Below, in pieces: positions 27,647 through 35,230 of a DNA stretch of 64,000 nt (its first letter is position 1; the number at the start of each line of letters is the position of its first letter). A program made the translations under genes and the position numbers. Source of the DNA: JANWHQ01 sp963775275 (lineage in GTDB: Bacteria; Pseudomonadota; Alphaproteobacteria; Caulobacterales; Caulobacteraceae); assembly GCA_963775275.1 (NCBI GenBank), contig CAVZII010000005.1, positions 2,418,001-2,482,000 on the forward strand, in the 5' to 3' direction. Below the pieces are notes generated by a model, which searched no databases, had not been told where the DNA came from, and worked only from the letters and a program-made list of their open reading frames with translations.

Positions 27647-28900
27647 ATGAGCCCAGTTTCACGGGCCGCAACGCGCGCCAAGGCGATCGCGCCGCCCGAG
27701 CCCGGCCTCACGCCGGATATCCTGCTCGAACGCGCGCAGGCGCTGCGGCCCATGCTGCGGGCCAGGCAGGCCGACTGCGAAGCCCTCGGCCGGGTGCCCG
27801 AGGACGTCAACGACCAGCTGGTCCGCCAGGGATTCTATCGAATCGTCCAGCCACGCCGGTTCGGGGGCTACGAGTTCGACATCCCGACGTTTTACAAGGT
27901 GATGATGGAGGTGGCGCGCGGCTGCACCGAGACGGGCTGGGTGCTGGCCCTGACCGCCGGCCATCCCATCCTGGTGGCGAGCTTCCCCGAGGACGGCCAG
28001 GTCGAGGTCTATGGCCAGGACGGGGAGTTCCGCTGTCCCGCCGCCTTCAATCCGCCGGGGACCGCCGCCCCCGTCGACGGCGGCTACAGGGTGACCGGCG
28101 CCTGGGTCTCGGCGTCCGGCTGCGATCTGGCCACCCACTTCATGGGCATGGCCCAGGTCAAGGACCCCGGGACCGAGGGACCGGGACGCCCGATCCAGAT
28201 CATCTTCCCGCGCGGCGCGTTCGCGATCGTCGACGACTGGCAGGTGATGGGCATGCGCGGCACCGGCTCCAAGCGCGTCGAGGTCAAGGACGCCTTCGTG
28301 CCCGAGCGGCTGGCCCAGCCGGCGCTCGGACTGCTGCGCGGATCGGAGTCGGCCAGCCGCCCGCCGCGCAGCTACGACAACCCGATGTACGCCGGCCGCG
28401 TCGGCCCGTTCCTGATTGGCGAGGCGGCGGCGGTGGCGGTCGGCGCGGCGCGCGGCGCGCTCGATCACTACGAGCGGGTGCTGGAGACCAAGACCTCCCA
28501 GTTCCCGCCCTTCCTGCTGCGCGCCGCGGACCTCGAGTTCCAGCGCCACTACGGCAAAGCCCTGGCGCTGGTCTCGACGGCCGAGGCCGCCCTGGTCCGC
28601 GCCGGCGAGGAGTTCATGGAATTCGCGCGCGAGGCCGCCGCCGGCGGCGAGCCGTTCGATGACGCCAGGGAGCAGCGCCTCACCCTGATCGAGATCGAGT
28701 GCGTGCGCATGGCCTGGGAGGCGGTGGAGCTGATCTACCGCACCGCCGGCACCAGCGCCTCGGCCAAGGACGGCCAGCCGATCGGGCGGGTGTTCCGCAA
28801 CCTCGCGGTGATCAACACCCACCCGGCGCTCCAGCTCGACCGCTTCGCCATGGCCGCGGCGCGGACCCGGTTCGGTGAGGGCCCGCCGACGGCCTCCTAG
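27647..28900 (+). CDS. Acyl-CoA-dehydrogenase-fold flavin monooxygenase (HsaA/DszC-like)
   Basis: A 417-residue protein; ATG 27647 behind GGGAGGAG. ALGRVPEDVNDQLVRQGFYRI and VARGCTETGWVLALTAGHP are typical of two-component, group D flavin hydroxylases rather than of true acyl-CoA dehydrogenases. VTGAWVSASGCDLATHFMGM is the middle domain. DDWQVMGMRGTGSKRVEVKD is the conserved turn, and IYRTAGTSASAKDGQPIGR the C-terminal helix motif. The catalytic base Glu of acyl-CoA dehydrogenases is not evident. It would hydroxylate an aromatic or sulfur compound using reduced flavin. Its stop codon forms part of palindrome A (CTAG at 28897-28900). Confidence 0.8.
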   Translation: MSPVSRAATRAKAIAPPEPGLTPDILLERAQALRPMLRARQADCEALGRVPEDVNDQLVRQGFYRIVQPRRFGGYEFDIPTFYKVMMEVARGCTETGWVLALTAGHPILVASFPEDGQVEVYGQDGEFRCPAAFNPPGTAAPVDGGYRVTGAWVSASGCDLATHFMGMAQVKDPGTEGPGRPIQIIFPRGAFAIVDDWQVMGMRGTGSKRVEVKDAFVPERLAQPALGLLRGSESASRPPRSYDNPMYAGRVGPFLIGEAAAVAVGAARGALDHYERVLETKTSQFPPFLLRAADLEFQRHYGKALALVSTAEAALVRAGEEFMEFAREAAAGGEPFDDAREQRLTLIEIECVRMAWEAVELIYRTAGTSASAKDGQPIGRVFRNLAVINTHPALQLDRFAMAAARTRFGEGPPTAS

Positions 28901-28974
28901 TGTGGTGGATCAGAAGTTCGCATGATGATGGCGGCGCCCTCGGCTGCGAACTTCTGATCCGTAAACCACACTAG
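28897..28974. repeat. CTAG-ended palindrome A, copy 1
   Basis: A long hairpin of 78 bases. The outer stem is CTAGTGTGGT against ACCACACTAG, then a GTAA bulge, then an inner 16-bp stem GGATCAGAAGTTCGCA against its complement, with a loop of 22 bases. Starting at the stop codon of the upstream gene, it could act as a transcription terminator. It recurs at 34596-34673 and, inverted, at 55682-55759. Confidence 0.9.
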
Positions 28975-28987
28975 AATCATACATTTG

Positions 28988-29062
28988 CTAGTGTCCTTAT
29001 CGATTCCGAAGTTCGCATCCGCCTTGCAAATGCGCTGGCGAACTTCGGAATCGGGACACTAG
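28988..29062. repeat. CTAG-ended palindrome B, copy 1
   Basis: A 75-base hairpin with outer stem CTAGTGTCC against GGACACTAG, a TTATC bulge on one side, and an inner 15-bp stem GATTCCGAAGTTCGC. It shares the core GAAGTTCGC with palindrome A. The other copies are at 34687-34757 and, inverted, at 55594-55668. Confidence 0.9.
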
Positions 29063-29114
29063 TGCATCGTAGCAGACGGATGATTCATCATCCGTCTGTG
29101 GTTCGATGCACTAA
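29059..29114. repeat. CTAG-ended palindrome C
   Basis: Shares the CTAG of palindrome B. The outer stem is TAGTGCATCG against CGATGCACTA, with small bulges and an inner stem AGACGGATGA against TCATCCGTCT, loop TTCA. The right end reads CTAA, so one terminal base has drifted. No other copy is in this window. Confidence 0.85.
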
Positions 29115-29122
29115 ATCAAAGA

Positions 29123-29178
29123 CTTGTGCTGCGAGGCTCAAACGAATGGTGGACCATTCGTTTGAGTCGCAGCACTAG
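29123..29178. repeat. CTAG-ended palindrome D
   Basis: The outer stem TGTGCTGCGA pairs with CGCAGCAC, ending in CTAG; the inner stem CTCAAACGAATGGT pairs with ACCATTCGTTTGAG. The final CTA is the stop codon (minus strand) of the MetE-like gene. A remnant (AGCCGCAGCACTAG) is at 34773-34786. Confidence 0.85.
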
Positions 29179-30212
29179 GCTTCGGCCCCGAGCTCGCGCC
29201 GGACGGTCGCCGCCCCCTGGACCATGGCCTTCAGCTTCGCGAAGGCGACGGCGCGGTCGAGGTACTTCATGCCGCAGTCGGGGGCGACGATGATGCGCTC
29301 GGGCCCGACGCGCTCGAGCGCGCGCCGGATCCTCCCGGCCACGACCTCGGCCGTCTCGGGCGGCGCCGAAAGGTCGAGCACGCCGAGGATGACGGTCTTG
29401 TCCTTCAGCCCGTCCAGCACCTCGAGGTCCAGGTCCGGCTGGGCCGCCTCGATCGAGACCTGCTGCACGCGCGAGGCGCTCAGCTCTTCCAGGAAGGAAT
29501 AGCCCTCGGGCCTGGGCTGGCCGAAGGCGGCGTAGCCGAAGCACAGGTGCAGGGCCGTCGTTCCGCCCGCGCCCTCCAGCGCCCGGTCGATGGCCTTGAC
29601 GGCGTAGCGCCGCGCCTTTTCCGGGCGGGACTGCAGATAGGGCTCGTCGATCTGCACGATGTCCGCGCCGGCGGCGAACAGGTCCAGGACCTCGGCGTTC
29701 ACCGCCGCCGCGTAATCCATGGCGAGGGCCTCGGCATCGCCGTAGAAGTCGTCCTGGGCCTGCTCGGACATGGTGAAGGGGCCGGGCACGGTGACCTTGA
29801 TCGGCCGGTCGGTGCTGGCGCGCAGGAACTCCACGTCGCGGACCTGAACCGGATGGCGCCGGCGGATGGGGCCCACCACCCGCGGCACGGGCTGGGACTT
29901 GCCCGCCGTTCGCGTGGGCGCCTCGCCGGGCCGGTCGGGGTCCAGACCCTCCAGCGCCGTGGCGAAGCGGTTCGAGTAGCTCTCGCGGCGCATCTCGCCG
30001 TCGGTGAGGATGTCGATCCCGGCGCGCTCCTGGTCGCGGATCGCGAGCAGCGTCGCGTCGTCCTGCGCCTGCTCCAGCAGGTCCGCCTCCACGCGCCACA
30101 GCGCCTGTTCGCGCACGCGCGGCGGCGCGTGGCTGGCCAGGCCCCGGCGGTCGATCAGCCAGTCCGGCTGGGGATAGCTTCCCACCAGGGTCGTCGGCAG
30201 CAACCTGTCCAA
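29175..30212 (-). CDS. Cobalamin-independent methionine synthase-family protein (MetE C-terminal-domain type)
   Basis: A 345-residue single-domain protein similar to the C-terminal half of MetE. I chose TTG 30210-30212 behind GGAGGAG; the protein then starts LDRLLPTTLVGSYPQPDW, the usual opening of this short family. ILTDGEMRRESY, VTVPGPFTMSEQ and DIVQIDEPYLQSRPE are substrate-site motifs. LHLCFGYAAF and PDCGMKYLDR carry the zinc-binding His/Cys residues. It probably transfers methyl groups to a thiol. Short MetE-like proteins often use donors other than methyl-tetrahydropteroyl-triglutamate, such as methylcobalamin carriers. Convergent with the flavoprotein gene across the palindrome array. 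Confidence 0.78.
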   Translation of the reverse strand: MDRLLPTTLVGSYPQPDWLIDRRGLASHAPPRVREQALWRVEADLLEQAQDDATLLAIRDQERAGIDILTDGEMRRESYSNRFATALEGLDPDRPGEAPTRTAGKSQPVPRVVGPIRRRHPVQVRDVEFLRASTDRPIKVTVPGPFTMSEQAQDDFYGDAEALAMDYAAAVNAEVLDLFAAGADIVQIDEPYLQSRPEKARRYAVKAIDRALEGAGGTTALHLCFGYAAFGQPRPEGYSFLEELSASRVQQVSIEAAQPDLDLEVLDGLKDKTVILGVLDLSAPPETAEVVAGRIRRALERVGPERIIVAPDCGMKYLDRAVAFAKLKAMVQGAATVRRELGAEA

Positions 30213-30305
30213 TTCGCGTCTCCTCCGCCATCGGCGCCGGCGGCGAGCGCCCAGGAGTCTCGCCTCGCGGCGATCACGCCTGTATGCCCGTCCACGGAGG
30301 ACGCC

Positions 30306-31238
30306 GTGCTGGTCTATCTCGCGAGCTATCCCAGGAGCGGGAACTCCCTTCTCCAGAGGATACTGCTGCACAACTTCGGCTGGCTGTCCGGCCAGATCAA
30401 GGCGGACGGCGGCCGGCGGCAGCCCGCCCAGAAGCTCGCGGGCTGGGACATCCGTCCCGCCTCCGAACCGATCGATGGCTGGCGTGGACCGGCCGTCTGG
30501 AACCCGTGGACGGCGATCTACCGCCGGGCCGGCGCGGGCGGGCCCTGGCGGCGCCTGCTCACCTCGCCTCCGCCCGCGGCGCTGGAAGAGGGCCTGCGCA
30601 AGGCGCTGGCCGACGAGGACAACCTCTTCCTCCTGAAGACCCACCACCTTCCGTTCGACCGCTATTTCGCGGGAGAGCGCGTCATCCAGCCGATCCGGCG
30701 CCCGGGCGCCGTCGTCTGGTCCTACTTCCGCTTTCTCGTGGCGCAGACGTCCAAGGCCAGACCGGCGCGCCTGTTCTCCCGGCCGGCGCCGACGATCGAG
30801 GCCGTCATCGACGGCAAGACGCCCTTCGGCGGCTGGGCCGACTATCACGAGGCCTGGCGGCCGGCGGCCGAACGCCTGGGCGATCGGTATCTGCGGCTCG
30901 ACTATGGCGAGATGGCCGGCCGGCAGGAGGCCGCGCGGGCGGCGCTCGCGGCGTTCCTGAGCCTGCCGCTCGAAAGCGAGGCGGCCGTCGACTTCGAAGC
31001 CTATCGGCGGGGGCGGCCGCAACTGGGGCTCGGCGGCGACGACGGGGCCTATGAGCGAATCCTGACGCGGGACCAGCTCGACCGGCTGTGGGCGGTCCAC
31101 GGCGAGGCCGCGGCCGGGCTCGGCTTCGCCCCGCCGGACGCCGGGCAGGCGGCCGCGAGCGAACAGATCGCCTGGCTGGCCACGGCGGTGGAGCGGGCCT
31201 GGGACGCGGGCCGCAGGCTCGCCGCAGATCGGCGCTGA
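30306..31238 (+). CDS. Sulfotransferase
   Basis: A 310-residue protein starting at GTG 30306-30308, 6 nt after GGAGG. VYLASYPRSGNSLLQRILL at the N-terminus is the 5'-phosphosulfate loop (YPRSGNS). VIQPIRRPGAVVWSYFRF is the 3'-phosphate-binding RxPxxVxxS-like motif, with YFRF in the place of the usual Ser. FLLKTHHLPFDRYF (KTHH) is a common strand in aryl and PAPS sulfotransferases. It is divergent from the MetE-like gene. Acceptor unknown: a carbohydrate or a small hydroxyl compound. Confidence 0.8.
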   Translation: MLVYLASYPRSGNSLLQRILLHNFGWLSGQIKADGGRRQPAQKLAGWDIRPASEPIDGWRGPAVWNPWTAIYRRAGAGGPWRRLLTSPPPAALEEGLRKALADEDNLFLLKTHHLPFDRYFAGERVIQPIRRPGAVVWSYFRFLVAQTSKARPARLFSRPAPTIEAVIDGKTPFGGWADYHEAWRPAAERLGDRYLRLDYGEMAGRQEAARAALAAFLSLPLESEAAVDFEAYRRGRPQLGLGGDDGAYERILTRDQLDRLWAVHGEAAAGLGFAPPDAGQAAASEQIAWLATAVERAWDAGRRLAADRR

Positions 31239-31313
31239 ACGGCGGACGGCAAGGAGGCCTGTTGCGTCCGGACGGGCTATGCAGCAGGCTTGGGAAGGGG
31301 AGGCGAGGAGGCC

Positions 31314-31820
31314 ATGGCCCAAAGGCTCGCGATCGAGGTCAACGGCCGCAAGGTGCGCATTTCGGCCGCGCCCGACACGCCGCTGCTCTATGTGCTGGCC
31401 GGCGAGCTCGGGCTCAAGGGCCCCAGGTTCGGCTGTGGCCTGGCGCAATGCGGCTCGTGCTCGGTGCTGGCCGATGGCGTCGAGATCCGCTCGTGCGTGA
31501 CGCCGGTCTCGCAGGTGCAGGGCAAGGCGATCACCACGCTGGAGGGCCTGCCCGCCTGGCATGCGGCGCGGACCGGGCGCGGGCCTGGCGAGCTGCATCC
31601 GGTCCAGGAGGCGATGATCGAAGAGCAGGCCCTGCAGTGCGGCTACTGCTACAACGGCATGATCATCAAGGCGGCCGAGCTGCTCGACCGGACGCCCAGC
31701 CCGACGGAGGCGCAGATCCGCGAGGCCATGAACGGGCATCTGTGCCGCTGCGGCACCTATCCGCGGATCATCAAGGCGATCCGGCGGGCCTCGGCGGCGA
31801 TGACGGGAGCCAAGGCGTGA
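31314..31820 (+). CDS. iorA: 2Fe-2S subunit of molybdenum hydroxylase (isoquinoline 1-oxidoreductase alpha type)
   Basis: A 168-residue protein beginning MAQRLAIEVNGRKV after GAGGAGG. CGLAQCGSCSVLADG and RSC bind the plant-type 2Fe-2S cluster. ALQCGYCYNGMIIKA and HLCRCGTYPRI bind the second, so all eight cysteines are visible. It passes electrons from the molybdopterin subunit encoded next. The IorA/IorB two-subunit type lacks a separate FAD subunit, and none is seen here. The stop overlaps the IorB start (GTGA at 31817-31820). Confidence 0.92.
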   Translation: MAQRLAIEVNGRKVRISAAPDTPLLYVLAGELGLKGPRFGCGLAQCGSCSVLADGVEIRSCVTPVSQVQGKAITTLEGLPAWHAARTGRGPGELHPVQEAMIEEQALQCGYCYNGMIIKAAELLDRTPSPTEAQIREAMNGHLCRCGTYPRIIKAIRRASAAMTGAKA

Positions 31821-34060
31821 GCGCCCGCGGTCCCGTCCTGCCGCTCGCCCGGCGCGAGCTTCTGAAGGCGGGTGGGGCGCTCGTGGTTGGTTTCAGCCTG
31901 GGCGACCGCGCGCAGGCCGCCGTCCCCGGGCCCGCCGCCCGGCGCGGGAGCGTGGCGGGGCCGCCCGATCCCAAGCAGGTCGACACCTGGCTCGCCATCG
32001 GCGCCGACAATGTCGCCACCCTCTACATCGGCTTCGTCGAGCTCGGCCAAGGCACAACCACGGCCCTGCCGCAGGTGGCGGCCGAGGAGCTGGACCTCGG
32101 CCTCGACCAGGTCCGCACCGTCCAGCACGACACCAATGTCACGCCCAACCAGGGCGGCACCTACTCCAGCGCCTCGATCTTCCGCGGGTCGCCGCAGGTG
32201 CGCGCCGCCGCCGCCGAGGCGCGCCGCGCGCTGCTGCAGATGGCGTCAAAGCGCCTGGGCGCGCCGGCCGACCAGCTCGAGGTCTCCCGAGGCGTGGTGT
32301 CTGCGACGGGCGCGGCAGGCCGGACGGTGAGCTACGGCGAGCTGGTCGGCGGCAAGCTGTTCAGCCTCGAGGTCACCGGCAAGGCGCCGGTCAAGCCGCC
32401 GTCCAGCTACCAGGTCGTCGGCCGCGCGGCGCTGCGCAAGGACATCCCCGCCAAGGCCAAGGGCGAGTACGCCTACATCCAGCACCTTCGCCTGCCCGGC
32501 ATGCTGCACGCCCGGGTGGTGCGGCCGCGCGGCCAGCGCGCCTATGGCGCCGGCGCCAAGGTGCTGTCGGTGAACGAGGCCTCGATCTCGGCCGTCGCAG
32601 GCGCCCGCTTGGTCCGCAAGGGCGACTTCCTGGCGGTGACCGCGCCGCTGGAGTGGGACGCCATCCGCGCCGCCCGGATGCTCAAGGTCGAGTGGGACGA
32701 CACGCCTACGCTTCCCAGGCAGGAGGCGCTCTACGACCGGATGCGCGCGGACAAGACCATCGACACGGTGGTGCTGGAGCAGGGCGACGCGGACGCCGCC
32801 TTCAAGGACGCCCCTGAGGTCGTCTCCATGACCTGCCGCGGGCCCTACCAGTCGCATGCGACCTTCGCCCCCAACTGCGCCCTGGCCGACGTGCGCCCAG
32901 GCTCGGCGCGGGTGATCTGCACCAGCCAGGACATCTACAACCTGCGCCGCGAGCTCGCGCCGATCCTCGGCCTTCCGGAAGCGACGATCCGGGTCCAGTT
33001 CTGCGACGCCTCGGGCACCTACGGCCACAGCTGCTACGACGACGTCGCCCAGGCGGCCGCCATCACCTCCCAGCTCGCGGGCAAGCCGGTGCGGCTGCAG
33101 TTCATGCGCTGGGACGAGCACGGCTGGGACACCTACGGCCCGGCGCACCTGGGCGAGGTCAAGGTCGCCGCGGGCCACGACGGCAAGATCACCGGCTACC
33201 GCTACGACGGCTGGCAGCACAACTGGAGCCAGGTCGAGACCGCCCAGCAGCTTGCGCTCGGGACCGCCCCCACCGAATGGCCGACCTTCCCCTCGCAGCA
33301 GGTGGCGACGGGGACCTGCGGGGGCATGTACGCCATCGCGAGCCGCAAGCTGGTCAACCACCACGTGCCCGGCCAGGGCTATCTGCGCGGCGCCTGGCTG
33401 CGCTCGCCGCTGGACCTGTCGTTCGCCTTCACCTCGGAGCAGGCGGTGGACGAGCTGGCCTACAGGCTCGGCCTCGACCCCTACGCCTTCCGCCGCGCCA
33501 ACATCGCCGACGAGCGCTGGCTGGGCGTGCTCGACGCGGCGGCGGGGGCGGCCGGCTGGACCCTGCACAAGGCGGCCTCGAGCCTTTCGGACGCCAATCT
33601 CGTCACCGGCCGCGGCATCGGCCTTGGCACGCACCTGCAGTCCTGGGGCGGGGCGGTGGCCGAGATCGAGGTCGACAAGGCGGCCGGCCGGGTGCGGGTA
33701 AAGCATCTGTGGGGCGCGATCGACGCGGGCCTGGTGGTCAATCCCGGCAACGTCGAGGCCCAGGTCATGGGCCAGCTCGTCCAGACGGCGAGCCGGATGC
33801 TGTTCGAGGAGGTGACCTTCGAACCGACCGGCGTCACCAGCCTGGACTGGAACGGCTATCCGGTGATCCGCTTCCAGGACTGCCCCGAGGTCACGCCAGT
33901 CGTGGTCCAGCGCCTGGACAAGCCGTCCCAGGGGGCCGGCGAGGAGGTCATGGCCGCCGCCGCGGCCGCCATCGCCAACGCCTTCTTCGACGCCACCGGC
34001 AAGCGCATGGACCGGTATCCATTCACGTCCGACCGCGTGAAGGCGCGGCTGAGCGCGTGA
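31817..34060 (+). CDS. iorB: Molybdopterin-binding subunit of molybdenum hydroxylase (isoquinoline 1-oxidoreductase beta type), Tat-exported
   Basis: A 747-residue protein. The N-terminus ARRELLKAGGALVVGFSLG is a twin-arginine signal, so the enzyme works in the periplasm. IGFVELGQGTTTALPQVAAE, NVTPNQGGTYSSASIF and GPYQSHATFAPNCALADV are cofactor-contact motifs of this family. GAWLRSPLDLSFAFTSEQ and GAGEEVMAAAAAAIANAF (with the Glu near the molybdenum in PSQGAGEEVMA) close it. GTG start overlaps iorA. The likely reaction is hydroxylation of an N-heteroaromatic ring or oxidation of an aldehyde, with electrons to iorA and then a membrane cytochrome not seen here. Confidence 0.88.
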   Translation: MSARGPVLPLARRELLKAGGALVVGFSLGDRAQAAVPGPAARRGSVAGPPDPKQVDTWLAIGADNVATLYIGFVELGQGTTTALPQVAAEELDLGLDQVRTVQHDTNVTPNQGGTYSSASIFRGSPQVRAAAAEARRALLQMASKRLGAPADQLEVSRGVVSATGAAGRTVSYGELVGGKLFSLEVTGKAPVKPPSSYQVVGRAALRKDIPAKAKGEYAYIQHLRLPGMLHARVVRPRGQRAYGAGAKVLSVNEASISAVAGARLVRKGDFLAVTAPLEWDAIRAARMLKVEWDDTPTLPRQEALYDRMRADKTIDTVVLEQGDADAAFKDAPEVVSMTCRGPYQSHATFAPNCALADVRPGSARVICTSQDIYNLRRELAPILGLPEATIRVQFCDASGTYGHSCYDDVAQAAAITSQLAGKPVRLQFMRWDEHGWDTYGPAHLGEVKVAAGHDGKITGYRYDGWQHNWSQVETAQQLALGTAPTEWPTFPSQQVATGTCGGMYAIASRKLVNHHVPGQGYLRGAWLRSPLDLSFAFTSEQAVDELAYRLGLDPYAFRRANIADERWLGVLDAAAGAAGWTLHKAASSLSDANLVTGRGIGLGTHLQSWGGAVAEIEVDKAAGRVRVKHLWGAIDAGLVVNPGNVEAQVMGQLVQTASRMLFEEVTFEPTGVTSLDWNGYPVIRFQDCPEVTPVVVQRLDKPSQGAGEEVMAAAAAAIANAFFDATGKRMDRYPFTSDRVKARLSA

Positions 34061-34089
34061 TCATCAGACGAACCACAGGAGGGAATCCC

Positions 34090-34587
34090 ATGAAGCTCAG
34101 TCTCGGCCTGGCGGCCCTTGCGGCCGCCGCCCTTGCCGTCGCCCCGGCCGCCTACGCCCAGGAGGCGGTGGTCGGGGTCAAGAATCCCGAGGCCCTGTTC
34201 ACCAGCAAGGACCCCAAGCTGAACCGCAACAAGCAGGCCGCCTACCACATCATGAAGGATCTGCTGGAGGCGAACCACTGGGACCTGGCGGACAAGTACC
34301 TGACCGCCCGCTACATCCAGCACAACCCGAACGCCAAGTCGGGTCGCGACGGGGTGGTCTATTACTTCACCCAGGTGCGGAAGGTTCAGCCCAAGCCGAT
34401 CCCGGCCAAGCTGGGCACGCCGATCGTGCAGGTGGTGGCCGAAGGCGACTATGTGATGGTGGCGACGCCGCGGACCCTGAAGGACCCGAAGGACCCGTCC
34501 AAGACCTACACCACCACCTGGTTCGACATGTGGCGCTTCGTCGACGGCAAGGCCGACGAGCACTGGGACGGCGCGACCAAGAACTGA
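34090..34587 (+). CDS. Exported NTF2-like (SnoaL-type) protein
   Basis: A 165-residue protein with a clear Sec signal peptide: MKLSLGLAALAAAALAVAP, cleavage likely after AYAQ. The mature part AAYHIMKDLLEANHWDLADK, YLTARYIQHNPNAKSGRDGV and FVDGKADEHWDGATKN has the conserved SnoaL-like pattern of periplasmic NTF2 proteins. The ATG follows CAGGAGGGAATC. It lies 30 nt after iorB and is probably co-expressed. Its function is unknown; such proteins can bind or isomerise small aromatic or polyketide-like compounds. Confidence 0.78.
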   Translation: MKLSLGLAALAAAALAVAPAAYAQEAVVGVKNPEALFTSKDPKLNRNKQAAYHIMKDLLEANHWDLADKYLTARYIQHNPNAKSGRDGVVYYFTQVRKVQPKPIPAKLGTPIVQVVAEGDYVMVATPRTLKDPKDPSKTYTTTWFDMWRFVDGKADEHWDGATKN

Positions 34588-34595
34588 CGGCGCGC

Positions 34596-34673
34596 CTGGT
34601 GTGGTGGATCAGAAGTTCGCATGATGATGGCGGCTGCCTCGGTTGCGAACTTCTGATCCGTAAACCACACTAG
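34596..34673. repeat. CTAG-ended palindrome A, copy 2
   Basis: Same architecture as copy 1, with the first CTAG reading CTGG and several loop differences (GGCTGCCTCGGTTG). It begins about 9 bases after the stop codon of the NTF2-like gene, a position suited to terminating transcription. Confidence 0.88.
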
Positions 34674-34686
34674 AATCCTAGACTTG

Positions 34687-34757
34687 CTAGTGTCCCGAAC
34701 GAGTTCCGAAGTTCGCATCCGCCTTGCAAATGCGCTGGCGAACTTCGGAATCGGGAC
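34687..34757. repeat. CTAG-ended palindrome B, copy 2
   Basis: Outer stem begins CTAGTGTCC, and the inner stem TTCCGAAGTTCGC pairs with GCGAACTTCGGAA. The right end stops at GGGAC and lacks the terminal CTAG, so this copy is truncated. It is followed by a palindrome D remnant at 34762-34786. Confidence 0.85.
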
Positions 34758-34786
34758 GAATTCAAAGACTTGAGCCGCAGCACTAG

Positions 34787-34894
34787 GGCGCGATGCGATC
34801 AGACGGAAACGCCTGATCGTTGAATCGTGCTCCAGCTTCAAACGCTGGAGCGCGTCCTTATCGCAAAACCGGGGTCCACCTTTGCGGAACGCGC
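34787..34894. repeat. Dispersed alphaproteobacterial-type repeat E, copy 1
   Basis: The core at 34848-34894 reads GAGCGCGTCCTTATCGCAAA and continues through ACCGGGGTCCAC to GCGGAACGCGC, an overall inverted repeat (GAGCGCG at one end, CGCGC at the other). A second copy of the core is at 55772-55818. A short hairpin (TCCAGC-TTCAAAC-GCTGGA) precedes it. Similar CGCAAAACCGG repeats are frequent in alphaproteobacterial intergenic DNA, from memory. Confidence 0.7.
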
Positions 34895-35230
34895 CGAGCC
34901 GAATCATCTTCGGCCAGGGCGCAAATCGTTAACGCTCCAAGCGTGGGTCACGGCCCTTGCGGCTCGCCGCCGCACCCGCCCGCCGCCCCAGCCATCCCGC
35001 CAACGTCTTGAGTTGCAAGGCGTTGGCGGCGGTGGGGTCCGATCCAGGGCCGGCCGCGGGAAAAAGCGTTGCTATAACGATTCTATAGCGAATCTGGCTA
35101 TGCCCAGACGTGGTTAACGCGCCCGGCGTGCGTCCGCGTCTGTGCCTGATTCGATCGTCTCGCCGGGTGGTCGTCGCATTTCGTCGCCGGCAGGGCCCTT
35201 GCCCGAAGCCGATCGCCAGGATGGGCCCCG
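34895..35230. promoter_or_regulatory. Upstream region of the giant repeat-protein gene, with two inverted repeats
   Basis: No coding frame is supported in this stretch. It holds a hairpin CGCCAACG...CGTTGGCG at 34998-35028, followed by an unusually AT-rich patch GCTATAACGATTCTATAGC at 35071-35089, which is itself an inverted repeat (GCTATA/TATAGC). The AT-rich patch, in otherwise GC-rich DNA 140 bases from the start codon, is a good candidate for the promoter or an operator of the giant gene. No convincing -35/-10 pair could be fixed. Confidence 0.35.

Noticed and set aside
29175..31739. An 854-codon minus-strand frame covering the MetE-like gene and the opposite strand of the sulfotransferase and iorAB genes
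   Set aside because: Only its last 345 codons resemble a protein family; the upstream part is antisense to well-supported genes. The TTG at 30212 with GGAGGAG is the real start.
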